From positions 186,001-250,000 of the forward strand of contig CAVSJF010000006.1 in the NCBI GenBank assembly GCA_963728155.1: 64,000 nucleotides of DNA, in the 5' to 3' direction. The position numbers and the translations under genes were made by a program. The notes under the pieces are model-generated. The model was not told where the DNA came from. It did not search any database and worked only from the letters and a program-made list of their open reading frames with translations. Within the stretch, counting starts at the first letter, position 1. Every line of letters starts with the position of its first letter. Of this stretch, positions 43,559 through 52,995 are shown piece by piece. The stretch comes from JACVRW01 sp963728155 (GTDB lineage Bacteria; Actinomycetota; Thermoleophilia; Solirubrobacterales; Thermoleophilaceae).

Positions 43559-46500
43559 CGGCGGCCGTGCTTCTTCTTGGGACGCTGGCGCTTGGGCTTG
43601 CCGCTACCTGCCGTCGAGGTGGTGCGGGAGGCCGGCGCGCCGTTGCCGTCGCCGCCGTTGCCGTCGCCGCCGGGGCGGGGCGGCACCGGCCGGGTGGCCT
43701 CGGGCGGCGGCGCGGCGCCCTTGTCGGCTTCGGTGGTCCCGGCGTCAGGGGGCTGGGTGGCGGCCGCGGGTGGCGTGGCCGGCTGCGGGGCGGGCCTCGG
43801 CTTCGCGGCCCGCGCGGCTCGCCGGGCGGCCCGGCCCTCCTGCGGCGGCCGCGGTGCGCCGGCCGGTGCTCCCGCACCGGTGCCGGCGGCGGCCGTGGCC
43901 ACGGCCGGGCCGCCGGCCACAGCGCCAGTGGCGAAGGCGGGCACGAGTCCTCCCGACTGCTCCATCACGAGCCGGCGGCGGCGCATGTACACCTGCTCGC
44001 GCTCCTTCCACTCCACGAGCACCGGCGTGGCGATGAAGATCGACGAGTAGGCGCCCGAGGCCACACCCACGAGCAACGCGAAGGCGAAGTCCTTGAGCGT
44101 GTCGCCGCCGAAGAACAGCAGCGCGCCAACCGGCATGAGCACCACGAAGCTCGTGGCCAGCGATCGCGTGAACACCTCGGACATCGAGCGGTTGGCGATC
44201 TGCGAGAACGTCGCGCGCGGCATGCGCGGCACGTTCTCCCGTATTCGGTCGAACACGATCACCGTGTCGTAGAGCGAGTACCCCATGATCGTGAGCAGGG
44301 CGGCGACCGTCGAGGTCGTGACCTCCCTTCCGAACAGGGCGTACACGCCGCCGGTGATGAGCAGGTCGTGGGCCAGGGCGATCAGAATCGGCACCGCGAA
44401 CTTCCACTCGAAGCGGAAGCCGATGTAGAGCGAGATCAGCAGCAGCGAGGCGATCACCGCGATCAGCGCGGTCCGCGCTATCTGCTCGCCGAACGTCGGG
44501 CCGATCGACTGCGAGGAGAAGTCGCCGACCGCCACACCGAAGCGCTGGTCGAGCGCCCCCTCCACGTCGTCGACCTCGGAGGGGTCGAGCTCCGGCACCG
44601 AGATCTGGAAGACGTTGTCGCCCAGCTCCGGGTCGTCGACGGCCTGGATCTTGGCGTCGTCGTAGCCCAGCGGGCCGAGCACCCCGCGCACGTCGTCGAC
44701 GCTTGCCTGACGCTCGAGCGGCGTGGTGATCCGCGTGCCCGACTCGAAGTCGATGCCGAACTGGATGCCGAGCGTGGAGATGGCTATCGCGCCCACCAGG
44801 AGGATCACGCCCGAGAAGGAGAAGAACCAGCGGGCGTTGCCCATGAAGTCGAAGCTCCACGACTTGTGATCCTTGCCCACGCCGAGCGCACTCGGGCGCC
44901 GCAGCAGGCGCGTGCGCGCCATCGAGCCCAGGATCGCGCTGGTGGCCAGCACCGCTGTGAACAGCGACACCAGCGTTCCCACACCGAGCGTGAAGGCGAA
45001 GCCCTTGACCCCCGCCGTGGCGAGCGTGAAGAGGATGAAGGCCACGCCCACGGTGACCACGTTCGCGTCGATGATCGTCCGCAGCGCCTTGGTGTAGCCG
45101 GCCGAGATGGCGGCGGGGATCGATCTCCCCTCGCGCACCTCCTCCTTTATTCGCTCGTACATGACGATGTTGGCGTCGGCCGCCACCGCCAGGGTGAGCA
45201 CGAGGCCCGCGATGCCGGGTAGCGTGAGCGTGATCGGAATGAGCTTGACCAGGGCGAGCAGCAGCACCGCGTAGATCAGCAGCGCGGCCGTGGCCACCAT
45301 GCCGAGCACGCGGTAGAAGATGAGCAGGAAAAGCACCGTCAGCGCGAGCCCCACGCCGGCGGCGAGCAGGCCCTGGTCAAGCGCCTGGCGCCCGAGTGTG
45401 GCCGACACCTGGGTCTCGGAGATCAGCTTGAGGTCGACGGGCAGCGCGCCGATGCGCAGGCTCTCCGCCAGGTCATTGGCGGCCTGGAAGTCGCCCACGT
45501 TCTCGATCTGGGCGCCGTTGCGGCCGTCGATCCCCTCCGGGAGCTGGACGAAGTCGATCGTGGCCAGGGACACGATCTGGTCGTCGAGGGTGATCGCGAA
45601 GCGCTGGAAGAACTGCTCCTTGTCGCCGCCCGGGTTGAGAGTGGAAGCGTCGAAACCGCGCTCGGCGATCCGCTTGGTCACCCGCGCGAACGCCTCGCGG
45701 CCCTTGTCGCTGAACTCCATCGAGACCAGCGGGGCGTTGGTGTTGGGGTCGGTGTTGGCTTCGGGGTTCTTGATGTCCTGCCCCGAGAGCTCGGAGTCGT
45801 CCTCGAGCACGCTGAAGCGCTTGATCTGGGGCGGCTGGTTGGGCGAGCGCTCCTGCTCGACCACCACGACCCCCTCGGGCACCTTGATCACGCGTGAGCC
45901 CGACGGCGGCCCGCCGGAACCAAGCGCCTCGAGCTCCGACAGGCACTCGGTGGTCTTCGCGTACTCCTTGCCCGCGCCCCCCTCGGGCTGGTACTCGGCC
46001 AGCAGCTCGTCGCAGGAACCCGACGGCTCGTAGGTGCCGGTGCGCACGGGCTTGCCGTCGGGGCCGATCGGCAGCTGGTCGGGGCCGAAGAGGTAGTAGC
46101 GGTCGTTGGCGGTGTTGTTCTTTCGGTCGGCCTCCTCCGGGGTGTCGCCTGACCCGGGGACGACGTCCACCCGCTCGGCCTTGCCCTTCTGCTTCGAAGC
46201 CGCCTCGGTGGCGTCATAGAGCGCGTTGCCGCCCGAGTAGACCTCGCGATCGGTGAGCAGGTTGGGCTCCCAGTCGTAGAACTGGAGCTGCGCGGTGGTC
46301 CCCACCTGGGCCTTGGCGCGCTCGGCGTTCTGAACCGAGGGCAGGCCCACCGCGATCTGTTCGCGCCCCGAGCGCTGGATCTCGGGCTCGGACACACCCA
46401 GCGCGTCCACGCGCTTGCGCATCGTCTCGATGGCGTCGTCGATGGCCTGCTGGGTCACCTCGGGTACCTGAGGCGTGGGACGCGCCTCGTAGACCAGCTC

Positions 46501-46635
46501 GATGCCGCCCTCGAGGTCAAGCCCCAGCTTGGTGTCCTTCGAAAGCGGCGAGCCGGGCAGGATCACGAGCAACGCGAGCACGAGCAGGACCGCAACGGCC
46601 CCGAGGATCGCCAGGTTGCGCGTGCGGCTGGTCAT
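43555..46635 (-). CDS. secDF: SecDF translocase accessory protein, fused SecD-SecF
   Basis: 1026 aa. SecD-like part (about 1-575) with KLGLDLEGGIELVYEARPTP, a long insertion in the P1 domain (about 115-290), the SecD membrane motif LTLPGIAGLVLTLAVAADAN, and YERIKEEVREG. It continues without a stop into SecF (FMGNARWFFSFS, VLIALAHDLLITGGVYALFG, GYSLYDTVIVFDRIREN). Fused SecDF is common in Firmicutes and some others but usually split in Streptomyces/Mycobacterium. The C-terminal about 140 residues are Ala/Pro/Gly-rich, end in KRQRPKKKHGRR and form a disordered basic tail. Uses the proton gradient to assist Sec export. Confidence 0.93.
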   Translation of the reverse strand: MTSRTRNLAILGAVAVLLVLALLVILPGSPLSKDTKLGLDLEGGIELVYEARPTPQVPEVTQQAIDDAIETMRKRVDALGVSEPEIQRSGREQIAVGLPSVQNAERAKAQVGTTAQLQFYDWEPNLLTDREVYSGGNALYDATEAASKQKGKAERVDVVPGSGDTPEEADRKNNTANDRYYLFGPDQLPIGPDGKPVRTGTYEPSGSCDELLAEYQPEGGAGKEYAKTTECLSELEALGSGGPPSGSRVIKVPEGVVVVEQERSPNQPPQIKRFSVLEDDSELSGQDIKNPEANTDPNTNAPLVSMEFSDKGREAFARVTKRIAERGFDASTLNPGGDKEQFFQRFAITLDDQIVSLATIDFVQLPEGIDGRNGAQIENVGDFQAANDLAESLRIGALPVDLKLISETQVSATLGRQALDQGLLAAGVGLALTVLFLLIFYRVLGMVATAALLIYAVLLLALVKLIPITLTLPGIAGLVLTLAVAADANIVMYERIKEEVREGRSIPAAISAGYTKALRTIIDANVVTVGVAFILFTLATAGVKGFAFTLGVGTLVSLFTAVLATSAILGSMARTRLLRRPSALGVGKDHKSWSFDFMGNARWFFSFSGVILLVGAIAISTLGIQFGIDFESGTRITTPLERQASVDDVRGVLGPLGYDDAKIQAVDDPELGDNVFQISVPELDPSEVDDVEGALDQRFGVAVGDFSSQSIGPTFGEQIARTALIAVIASLLLISLYIGFRFEWKFAVPILIALAHDLLITGGVYALFGREVTTSTVAALLTIMGYSLYDTVIVFDRIRENVPRMPRATFSQIANRSMSEVFTRSLATSFVVLMPVGALLFFGGDTLKDFAFALLVGVASGAYSSIFIATPVLVEWKEREQVYMRRRRLVMEQSGGLVPAFATGAVAGGPAVATAAAGTGAGAPAGAPRPPQEGRAARRAARAAKPRPAPQPATPPAAATQPPDAGTTEADKGAAPPPEATRPVPPRPGGDGNGGDGNGAPASRTTSTAGSGKPKRQRPKKKHGRR

Positions 46636-47075
46636 CGAGGCGTGAGCACGAGAAGAAGCCCGCCGTCGTCGTCGTAGGCGGGGAAGATGTCTGCCTTCGC
46701 CGGTTCGGGGCGGTCACCTTCCGCGTGAACGACGACCTGCTTGTCGAGCACCCGCACGCCCCACTCGAGCGCGGTGGCGATGTGGTCGTCCCCCGACTCG
46801 GAGGCGAGATTGAGCACCTCGGTCACGTCGCGGCCGATCACGTCGAGGTCACCGAGCCCGGTGAGCTCGCGCGCCCCGCGGCCGGTGCCGATCAGGCGGC
46901 CCTGCTGGTCGAGCAGGAAGAAGGCTGCGTTGGGAGCCGGGTAGTAGTCGTCGAGCAGCTCGAAGAGAAAGCCGAAGCCGCATTTGCTGCACGCGCGGGC
47001 ACGGTTCTGGAAACCGGCGGTCCGCTCGGTCGAGACGCTGCGGTCGCCGCAGTTGGGGCAGATGAAGATCGGCAT
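46632..47075 (-). CDS. Zinc-ribbon / PAS-like sensor protein
   Basis: 147 aa from the ATG at 47075 (MPIFICPNCGDRSVS). A Cys4 zinc ribbon (CPNC and CSKC, about 6-34) is joined to a PAS-like fold (FLFELLDDYYPAPNAAFFLLDQ, GRLIGTGRGARELTG, DVIGRDVTEVL). A second ATG at 47099 would add 8 residues; neither start has a Shine-Dalgarno, and TAATCT lies 13 nt before 47075. Ends 4 nt into secDF, so the two are one transcript. The link of a sensor-type protein to SecDF is unusual; role unknown. Confidence 0.75.
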   Translation of the reverse strand: MPIFICPNCGDRSVSTERTAGFQNRARACSKCGFGFLFELLDDYYPAPNAAFFLLDQQGRLIGTGRGARELTGLGDLDVIGRDVTEVLNLASESGDDHIATALEWGVRVLDKQVVVHAEGDRPEPAKADIFPAYDDDGGLLLVLTPR

Positions 47076-47161
47076 GAGTAGAGGGCTCAGATTAGCCATC
47101 GGTCGCCGAGCGGTCAGGCGTTAGGAGTTTTGCGCTTCGAGGGTCGGGGAACCCGTAAGGC

Positions 47162-48379
47162 ATGGACACTGAGCGGCCGTACGGCAACGACGACGTGGAA
47201 CGGCTGAGGGGGTCGCTGCGGGTCGAGCACACACTGGCGCGGCGCGGAGCCGAGCGCCTGCGTGAACTGCTCGACCGCGATACCCCGGTCCAGGCGCTGG
47301 GCGCCTCCACCGGCAACCAGGCGGTGCAACAGGTCAAGGCCGGCCTCGAGGCCATCTACGTGAGCGGCTGGCAGGTGGCGGCCGACGCGAACCTGGCCGG
47401 GGAGATGTACCCCGATCAGTCGCTCTACCCGGCGGACTCGGTCCCGGCGGTGGTCCGCCGCATCAACCGCGCGCTGCGGCGCGCCGACCAGATCGAGCAC
47501 TCCGAGGGCAACGACGACATCGACTGGTACGTACCGATCGTGGCCGACGCCGAGGCCGGCTTCGGGGGCACGCTCAACTGCTTCGAGCTGATGAAGGCGA
47601 TGATCGAGGCCGGCGCGGCCGGCGTCCACTTCGAGGACCAGCTCGCCTCGGAGAAGAAGTGCGGCCACATGGGCGGCAAGGTCCTCCTGCCGACCGCCCA
47701 GGCCGTGCGCAACCTGGTGGCCGCCCGGCTCGCGGCCGACGTGGAGGACGTGCCCACCGTGCTGATCGCCCGAACCGACGCCCTCGGCGCCGACATGCTG
47801 CTCAGCGACGCCGACTCCGCCGACGAGCGCTTTCTCACCGGCGAGCGCACCGACGAGGGCTTCTACCGGACCGAGGCGGGGATCGACCAGGCCATCGCCC
47901 GCGGCCTCGCCTACGCGCCCTACGCCGACCTCATCTGGTGCGAGACGGCCGAGCCCGACATGGACGAGGCCGAGCAGTTCGCCGCGGCCATCCACGCCGA
48001 TTTCCCCGAGCGGCTGCTGGCCTACAACTGCTCACCGTCGTTCAACTGGAAGAGCCAGCTGTCCGACGACGAGATCCAGGGCTTCGTCGCGCGCCTGGGC
48101 GAGCTGGGCTACCGCTTCCAGTTCATCACCCTGGCCGGCTTCCACACCCTCAACCACTCGATGTTCGAGCTGGCCCGCGGGTACCGCGACAGCGGGATGA
48201 CGGCCTACGCCGAGCTCCAGCAGCGCGAGTTCGCCAACGAGGAGAACGGCTACACGGCCACCTCGCACCAGCGCGAGGTCGGCGCCGGCTACTTCGACGA
48301 GGTGGCGGAGATCATCTCGGGCGGCAAGGGGTCGACCGGGGCGCTCAGCGGCTCGACCGAAGAGGCGCAGTTCAACTAG
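47162..48379 (+). CDS. aceA: Isocitrate lyase
   Basis: 405 aa. Cleaves isocitrate to succinate and glyoxylate, the entry to the glyoxylate shunt. Catalytic signature KKCGHMGGK at 165-173 (C167, H169), substrate motifs SGWQVAADAN (68-77) and EDADAEAGFGG-like PIVADAEAGFGG, NCSPSFNWKSQL and TLAGFHTLN. Close to the shorter bacterial ICL type 1. A weak AGG lies in GTAAGGC before the ATG. Confidence 0.97.
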   Translation: MDTERPYGNDDVERLRGSLRVEHTLARRGAERLRELLDRDTPVQALGASTGNQAVQQVKAGLEAIYVSGWQVAADANLAGEMYPDQSLYPADSVPAVVRRINRALRRADQIEHSEGNDDIDWYVPIVADAEAGFGGTLNCFELMKAMIEAGAAGVHFEDQLASEKKCGHMGGKVLLPTAQAVRNLVAARLAADVEDVPTVLIARTDALGADMLLSDADSADERFLTGERTDEGFYRTEAGIDQAIARGLAYAPYADLIWCETAEPDMDEAEQFAAAIHADFPERLLAYNCSPSFNWKSQLSDDEIQGFVARLGELGYRFQFITLAGFHTLNHSMFELARGYRDSGMTAYAELQQREFANEENGYTATSHQREVGAGYFDEVAEIISGGKGSTGALSGSTEEAQFN

Positions 48380-48951
48380 TGGGTCTGGTGGACCATGACG
48401 ACAGCGTCCTGGTCGTCATCGATGCACAGGAAGGCTTCTACGGCAGCCGGCTGCCGGCGGACGAGAGCGCTCCCGCTCGAGCGGCGCTCGATCACATGAC
48501 GTGGCTGGCGCTGGTCGCCCGGCGCCTGGGCGTGCCGGCGGTGGTTACCGAGGAGGACCCGGCGCGAAACGGCGCAACGTTCGCGCCCATCGCCGAGGCG
48601 CTGGAGGGCGCCACGGCGATGATCAAGCCCACGTTCGGGCTCGCCGGCACGCCGGAGATCGTCGGCCGGATCGAGGACACGGGGCGAAACACCGCGGTGC
48701 TGGTCGGCTTCGAGACCGACGTGTGCGTGGCCCAGTCGGCCATCGGGCTCATGGGGCGCGGCATGAGGGTGGTGGTGGTCGAGGACGCCGTCTTCTCCCC
48801 GGGCGAGATGCAGCAGCGTGGGCTGGCCCGGATGGTCGCCGAGGGAATCGAGCTCAACCACTGCAAGGGGCTGGCCTACGAGTGGACCCGCACCCTCGAG
48901 CGCTCCCGAGCGGTGCTCGGCGATGTGGGTGAGGCGCCCTTCCGGCTCTAG
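48379..48951 (+). CDS. Isochorismatase-like cysteine hydrolase
   Basis: 190 aa. The catalytic triad of the family is visible: Asp in LVVIDAQEGF (about 13-22), Lys in AMIKPTFGLAG and Cys in ETDVCVAQSAIGL. Members hydrolyse isochorismate, nicotinamide or other amides/ethers. GTG at 48379 overlaps the aceA TAG by one base, so translation is coupled to aceA; an alternative GTG at 48388 would remove three residues. Substrate unknown. Confidence 0.9.
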   Translation: MGLVDHDDSVLVVIDAQEGFYGSRLPADESAPARAALDHMTWLALVARRLGVPAVVTEEDPARNGATFAPIAEALEGATAMIKPTFGLAGTPEIVGRIEDTGRNTAVLVGFETDVCVAQSAIGLMGRGMRVVVVEDAVFSPGEMQQRGLARMVAEGIELNHCKGLAYEWTRTLERSRAVLGDVGEAPFRL

Positions 48952-48955
48952 GTGA

Positions 48956-49705
48956 CTAGCCGCGCATGGCGGCCGTGGCCGCCTTCTCGCTCACGAAGTC
49001 GCGGAAGATCACCCGTGCCCCTCTATTGCGCAGCCGTGTCACGTACACAACGGCCCGCGGGCCATGGCGCCGGACAGTGGCCCGTCCCACCGGGGCCGCG
49101 GCCGGCACGTCGCCCACGGTGGTGCTGTAGGCGTCGACGTGCGCGTTCACTTCGGTCAGCACCTCGTAGTCGTGGGTGACCGGGTTCTCGATCCCGCACA
49201 GGACCGCGCACATGACGGTCGCATCCTCATGATCCAAGCCGAGCGTGTGCCCGACCTCGTGGTTGATCGCCGCGTGCTTTTCGCTTTGCGAAAGCGTGTA
49301 GGAGCGGTTGAGCTGGACGGTGCCGTTGGTGATGTGTCCCTGCGCGTCGACGCTGATGGTGGCCTGGCCGATCCAGCCGTTGAGGCCATAGAGGCCGTCG
49401 TACATCTCCACCTCATTCGAGGGCAGGCCCCCGGCGCGGTTGTTCACCCGGAGGACGGGACTAAGGCCGAGCTGCCCGGGCGTGGACGGGCTGAGCGACC
49501 ACACGAAGGCTGGGATGAAACTCAGGCTGTCCCAAACCGGGTCGGTGAGGTTCTCGCCGAGGTCGATCTGTGCCGGTTCGACGGTCGAGGCCCAGTGGAC
49601 GGGCTGTCCATTGACGTACCAGGCGTGGTCCGCGTGTGCCGCGGCGGGCAGCGCGACGAGGGCCGAGAGGGCCAGGAGCAGGGCGGTGAGGTGTCTCCGG
49701 ATCAT
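48956..49705 (-). CDS. Secreted metzincin-like metalloprotease
   Basis: 249 aa. A signal peptide (MIRRHLTALLLALSALVALP then AAAHA) precedes the mature protein. The zinc motif HEVGHTLGLDH at 149-159 (H149, E150, H153, H159) is the extended metzincin signature HExxHxxGxxH, followed by VMCAVLCG as a candidate Met-turn. Two cysteines close by may form a disulfide. Compact, lacking the propeptide-hemopexin layout of matrixins. The ATG has TAACCT 10 nt upstream. Convergent with the isochorismatase-like gene (5 nt). Confidence 0.85.
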   Translation of the reverse strand: MIRRHLTALLLALSALVALPAAAHADHAWYVNGQPVHWASTVEPAQIDLGENLTDPVWDSLSFIPAFVWSLSPSTPGQLGLSPVLRVNNRAGGLPSNEVEMYDGLYGLNGWIGQATISVDAQGHITNGTVQLNRSYTLSQSEKHAAINHEVGHTLGLDHEDATVMCAVLCGIENPVTHDYEVLTEVNAHVDAYSTTVGDVPAAAPVGRATVRRHGPRAVVYVTRLRNRGARVIFRDFVSEKAATAAMRG

Positions 49706-49715
49706 GAGCGCGCGG

Positions 49716-49721
49716 AGGTTA
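49716..49721 (-). promoter_or_regulatory. Candidate -10 box (TAACCT) of the metalloprotease gene
   Basis: TAACCT on the minus strand, in the 17-nt gap after ruvB, ends 10 nt before the ATG at 49705. Confidence 0.35.
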
Positions 49722-49722
49722 G

Positions 49723-50762
<1,040 letters not shown>

Positions 50763-50766
<4 letters not shown>

Positions 50767-51341
50767 CGCGCACCTCGCAGGGCACCGGCGATCAGCTCTT
50801 CGGGGGTGTCGCCTCCGGCCTTGTCGAGCAGCGAGTCGGCCTCCTGGATGGAGAAGCCCAATCCGAGCAGGCCCTCGCGGGCCAGCGTGCGCGGATCGTC
50901 GGAGGGAGTGTGGCGGACCACGATCTCGTCGGAGACCTTGCCGGCCACCTTCTCGCGAAGCTCGACGATGATGCGCTCGGCGGTGCGCTTGCCGATGCCG
51001 GGCACCGCCTGGAAGCGGGCGCTGTCGCCCGACGCGATCGCGTTCAGCAGCTCGCGCGGCGTGCCGCCGGAGAGCACGGCCAGGGCCACCTTGGGGCCGA
51101 CCGACTGCACTCCGATCAGCATTAGGAAGAGCTCGCGCTCGGGCTGGCTGGCGAAGCCGAAAAGATGCATGCCGTCGTCGCGCAGCACGAGGTGGGTGAA
51201 CAGCCGCGCCTGTTCGCCCGCGGCGGGAACGCTGCTCAGCGTCTCCGTTGACACCGCCATGCGGTAGCCCACTCCGGCGGCCTCGATCACGACCTCCCCG
51301 CCCAGCCGGGAGATGACCTCGCCCCTGATCGAGGCGATCAT
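50763..51341 (-). CDS. ruvA: Holliday junction DNA-binding subunit RuvA
   Basis: 192 aa. N-terminal OB-like domain (MIASIRGEVISRLGGEVVIE), helix-hairpin-helix domain (LLNAIASGDSARFQAVPGIG, KRTAERIIVELREK) and C-terminal domain that contacts RuvB. Lies 16 nt after ruvC and overlaps ruvB (ATGA). Confidence 0.97.
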
Positions 51342-51357
51342 GACCGCGCGCCCGTGC

Positions 51358-51849
51358 TCATCCGAGCGCCTCCTTGAGCGGCGCGCCGTTGGCGTGGCAG
51401 ATGGCCACCGCGAGCGCGTCCGCGGCGTGGTCGGGCTGGGGCGGCTCGGCCAGGGAGAGCAGCGCCCCGACCATCCGCTGGACCTGCTCCTTGGCCGCCG
51501 ACCCGGAGCCGCACACGGCCTGCTTGACCGCCTGCGGGGTGTACGAGAAGCAGGGCACGCCGGCCATCCCGGCGGAGAGCAGCACCACGCCGCGCGCCTG
51601 GCCCACCGCGAACGCCGAGTGCACGTTGCGCCCGAAGTAGAGGTCCTCCACCGCCAGGGCCACGGGCCGGTGCTCGGCGATCAGGTCGCACACGCGCACG
51701 TGGATGTCGGCCAGCCGCCGCTCCAGCGGGGTGCCCGGCCGCGTGGCGATCACGCCGCCGTCGAGCGCCGCGAGCGTGGAGCCGCGTGAGACGACCACCC
51801 CGTAGCCCGTGTTCGCGGTGCCGGGGTCGATGCCGAGGACGATCACCAA
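51358..51849 (-). CDS. ruvC: Holliday junction resolvase RuvC
   Basis: 163 aa RNase H-fold endonuclease. Catalytic Asp in GIDPGTANTGYGV (D8), EDLYFGRN (acidic pair about 68-69), and a C-terminal DHAADALAVAICH with acidic residues. Resolves four-way junctions. First of the ruvCAB run, 35 nt downstream of the DoxX-like gene. Confidence 0.96.
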   Translation of the reverse strand: MVIVLGIDPGTANTGYGVVVSRGSTLAALDGGVIATRPGTPLERRLADIHVRVCDLIAEHRPVALAVEDLYFGRNVHSAFAVGQARGVVLLSAGMAGVPCFSYTPQAVKQAVCGSGSAAKEQVQRMVGALLSLAEPPQPDHAADALAVAICHANGAPLKEALG

Positions 51850-51883
51850 TAGGAGAGATTCTGCGCACGGGGGCGGACGCCTC

Positions 51884-52243
51884 CTACCGGGTGGCGCGCC
51901 AGATCGCCCAGCCGAAGACCCCCTGGAAGGGCAGGCGGGCCCACAGCAGCGGCTCGGGGATCCTCGCGAAGTCCTGCGCGTTGACCGCCATGTGGATGTT
52001 CGCCGGAAAGATCGCCACCACCGTGCCCAGCAGCCACCAGCGCCCCGCTCGCCGGGTGCGCTCGGGGAGCACGGCCAGGCCGCCGGCGACCTCGGCCGCG
52101 CCGCTGGCCGCCACCAGCTCGCGCTCCCAGCGGGCCAGATAGGTGGGCATGATGGCCTGGTAGCTCCGCGGCGAAACGAAATGCAGGGTCCCGGCGAGGA
52201 TCCAGAAGGCGCCGAGAGCGAGCCGCGCCCGGCTGCCGCTCAC
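51884..52243 (-). CDS. DoxX-like small membrane protein
   Basis: 119 aa with four predicted helices (LALGAFWILAGTLHFVSP, LVAASGAAEVAGGLAVLP, WWLLGTVVAIFPANIHMAVN and FQGVFGWAIWRA), a pattern of DoxX/DoxD-related membrane proteins. ATG overlaps the yebC stop by 4 nt, so it is translated with it. Role unclear. Confidence 0.8.
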   Translation of the reverse strand: MSGSRARLALGAFWILAGTLHFVSPRSYQAIMPTYLARWERELVAASGAAEVAGGLAVLPERTRRAGRWWLLGTVVAIFPANIHMAVNAQDFARIPEPLLWARLPFQGVFGWAIWRATR

Positions 52244-52992
52244 GCCGCGGCCACGCGCTCGAGCACGTCGGCGTCGACGTCGAAGTTCGCGTGGACCGCC
52301 TGGACGTCGTCGTCGTCCTCGAGGGCCTCGATCAGGTTCATCAGTGTCCGCACCCGGTCCTCGCCGACCGGGGTTCGCGTGGTCGGGCGCTGCGCAAGCT
52401 CGGCCGACTCGATCTCCACGCCCTCGGCGGCCAGCGCGTCGCGCACGGCGGCCACGTCGCCCGGCGCGGTCACGATCTCCCAGACGTCGCCGTCGAGCGC
52501 CACGTCCTCGGCCCCAGCGTCGATGGCGGCCAGCAGCTCGTCCTCCGCGTAGCGCGAGCCGTCGACCACGATCTCGCCCTTCTTCTCGAAGATCCAGGCC
52601 ACCGAGCCGGGCTCACCCAGGCTGCCCCCGTGCTTGGTGAAGGTGTGGCGCACCTCGGAGCCGGTGCGGTTGCGGTTGTCGGTCAGCGCCTCCACCAGGA
52701 TCGCCACGCCGCCCGGCCCGTAGCCCTCGTAGAGCACCGACTCGAAGGCGTCGGCGTCGGAGTCCGCCCCGGTGCCCTTCGCGATCGCGCGCTCGATGTT
52801 GTCCTTGGGCATCGAGGCGTCGCGCGCCTTCTGGATGGCCAGCGCGAGCCCGGGGTTACCGTCGGGGTCGCCCCCGCCCTCACGGGCGGCGACGGTGATG
52901 GCGCGAGTGAGCTTGGTGAACAGCGCGCCGCGCTTGGCGTCGACGGCCTTCTTCTTGTGCTTGATCGACGCCCATTTGGAATGGCCCGCCAC
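52240..52992 (-). CDS. YebC/PmpR-family DNA-binding or ribosome-linked regulator
   Basis: 250 aa. Family signature at the N-terminus (MAGHSKWASIKHKKKAVDAKR, RALFTKLTRAITVAAREGGGD) and DYRNRTGSEVRHTFTKHGGS-type middle (NRTGSEVRHTFTKHGGSLG). YebC proteins were long annotated as transcription factors; recent work links one branch to translation of proline-rich motifs. Often next to ruvC, as here. First upstream of ruvCAB with one small membrane gene between. Confidence 0.93.
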   Translation of the reverse strand: MAGHSKWASIKHKKKAVDAKRGALFTKLTRAITVAAREGGGDPDGNPGLALAIQKARDASMPKDNIERAIAKGTGADSDADAFESVLYEGYGPGGVAILVEALTDNRNRTGSEVRHTFTKHGGSLGEPGSVAWIFEKKGEIVVDGSRYAEDELLAAIDAGAEDVALDGDVWEIVTAPGDVAAVRDALAAEGVEIESAELAQRPTTRTPVGEDRVRTLMNLIEALEDDDDVQAVHANFDVDADVLERVAAA

Positions 52993-52995
52993 CGC

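Noticed and set aside
43567..45222. 551-aa plus-strand open frame opposite secDF
   Set aside because: His/Arg/Val-rich antisense reading typical of GC-rich DNA; the minus strand encodes clear SecDF motifs.
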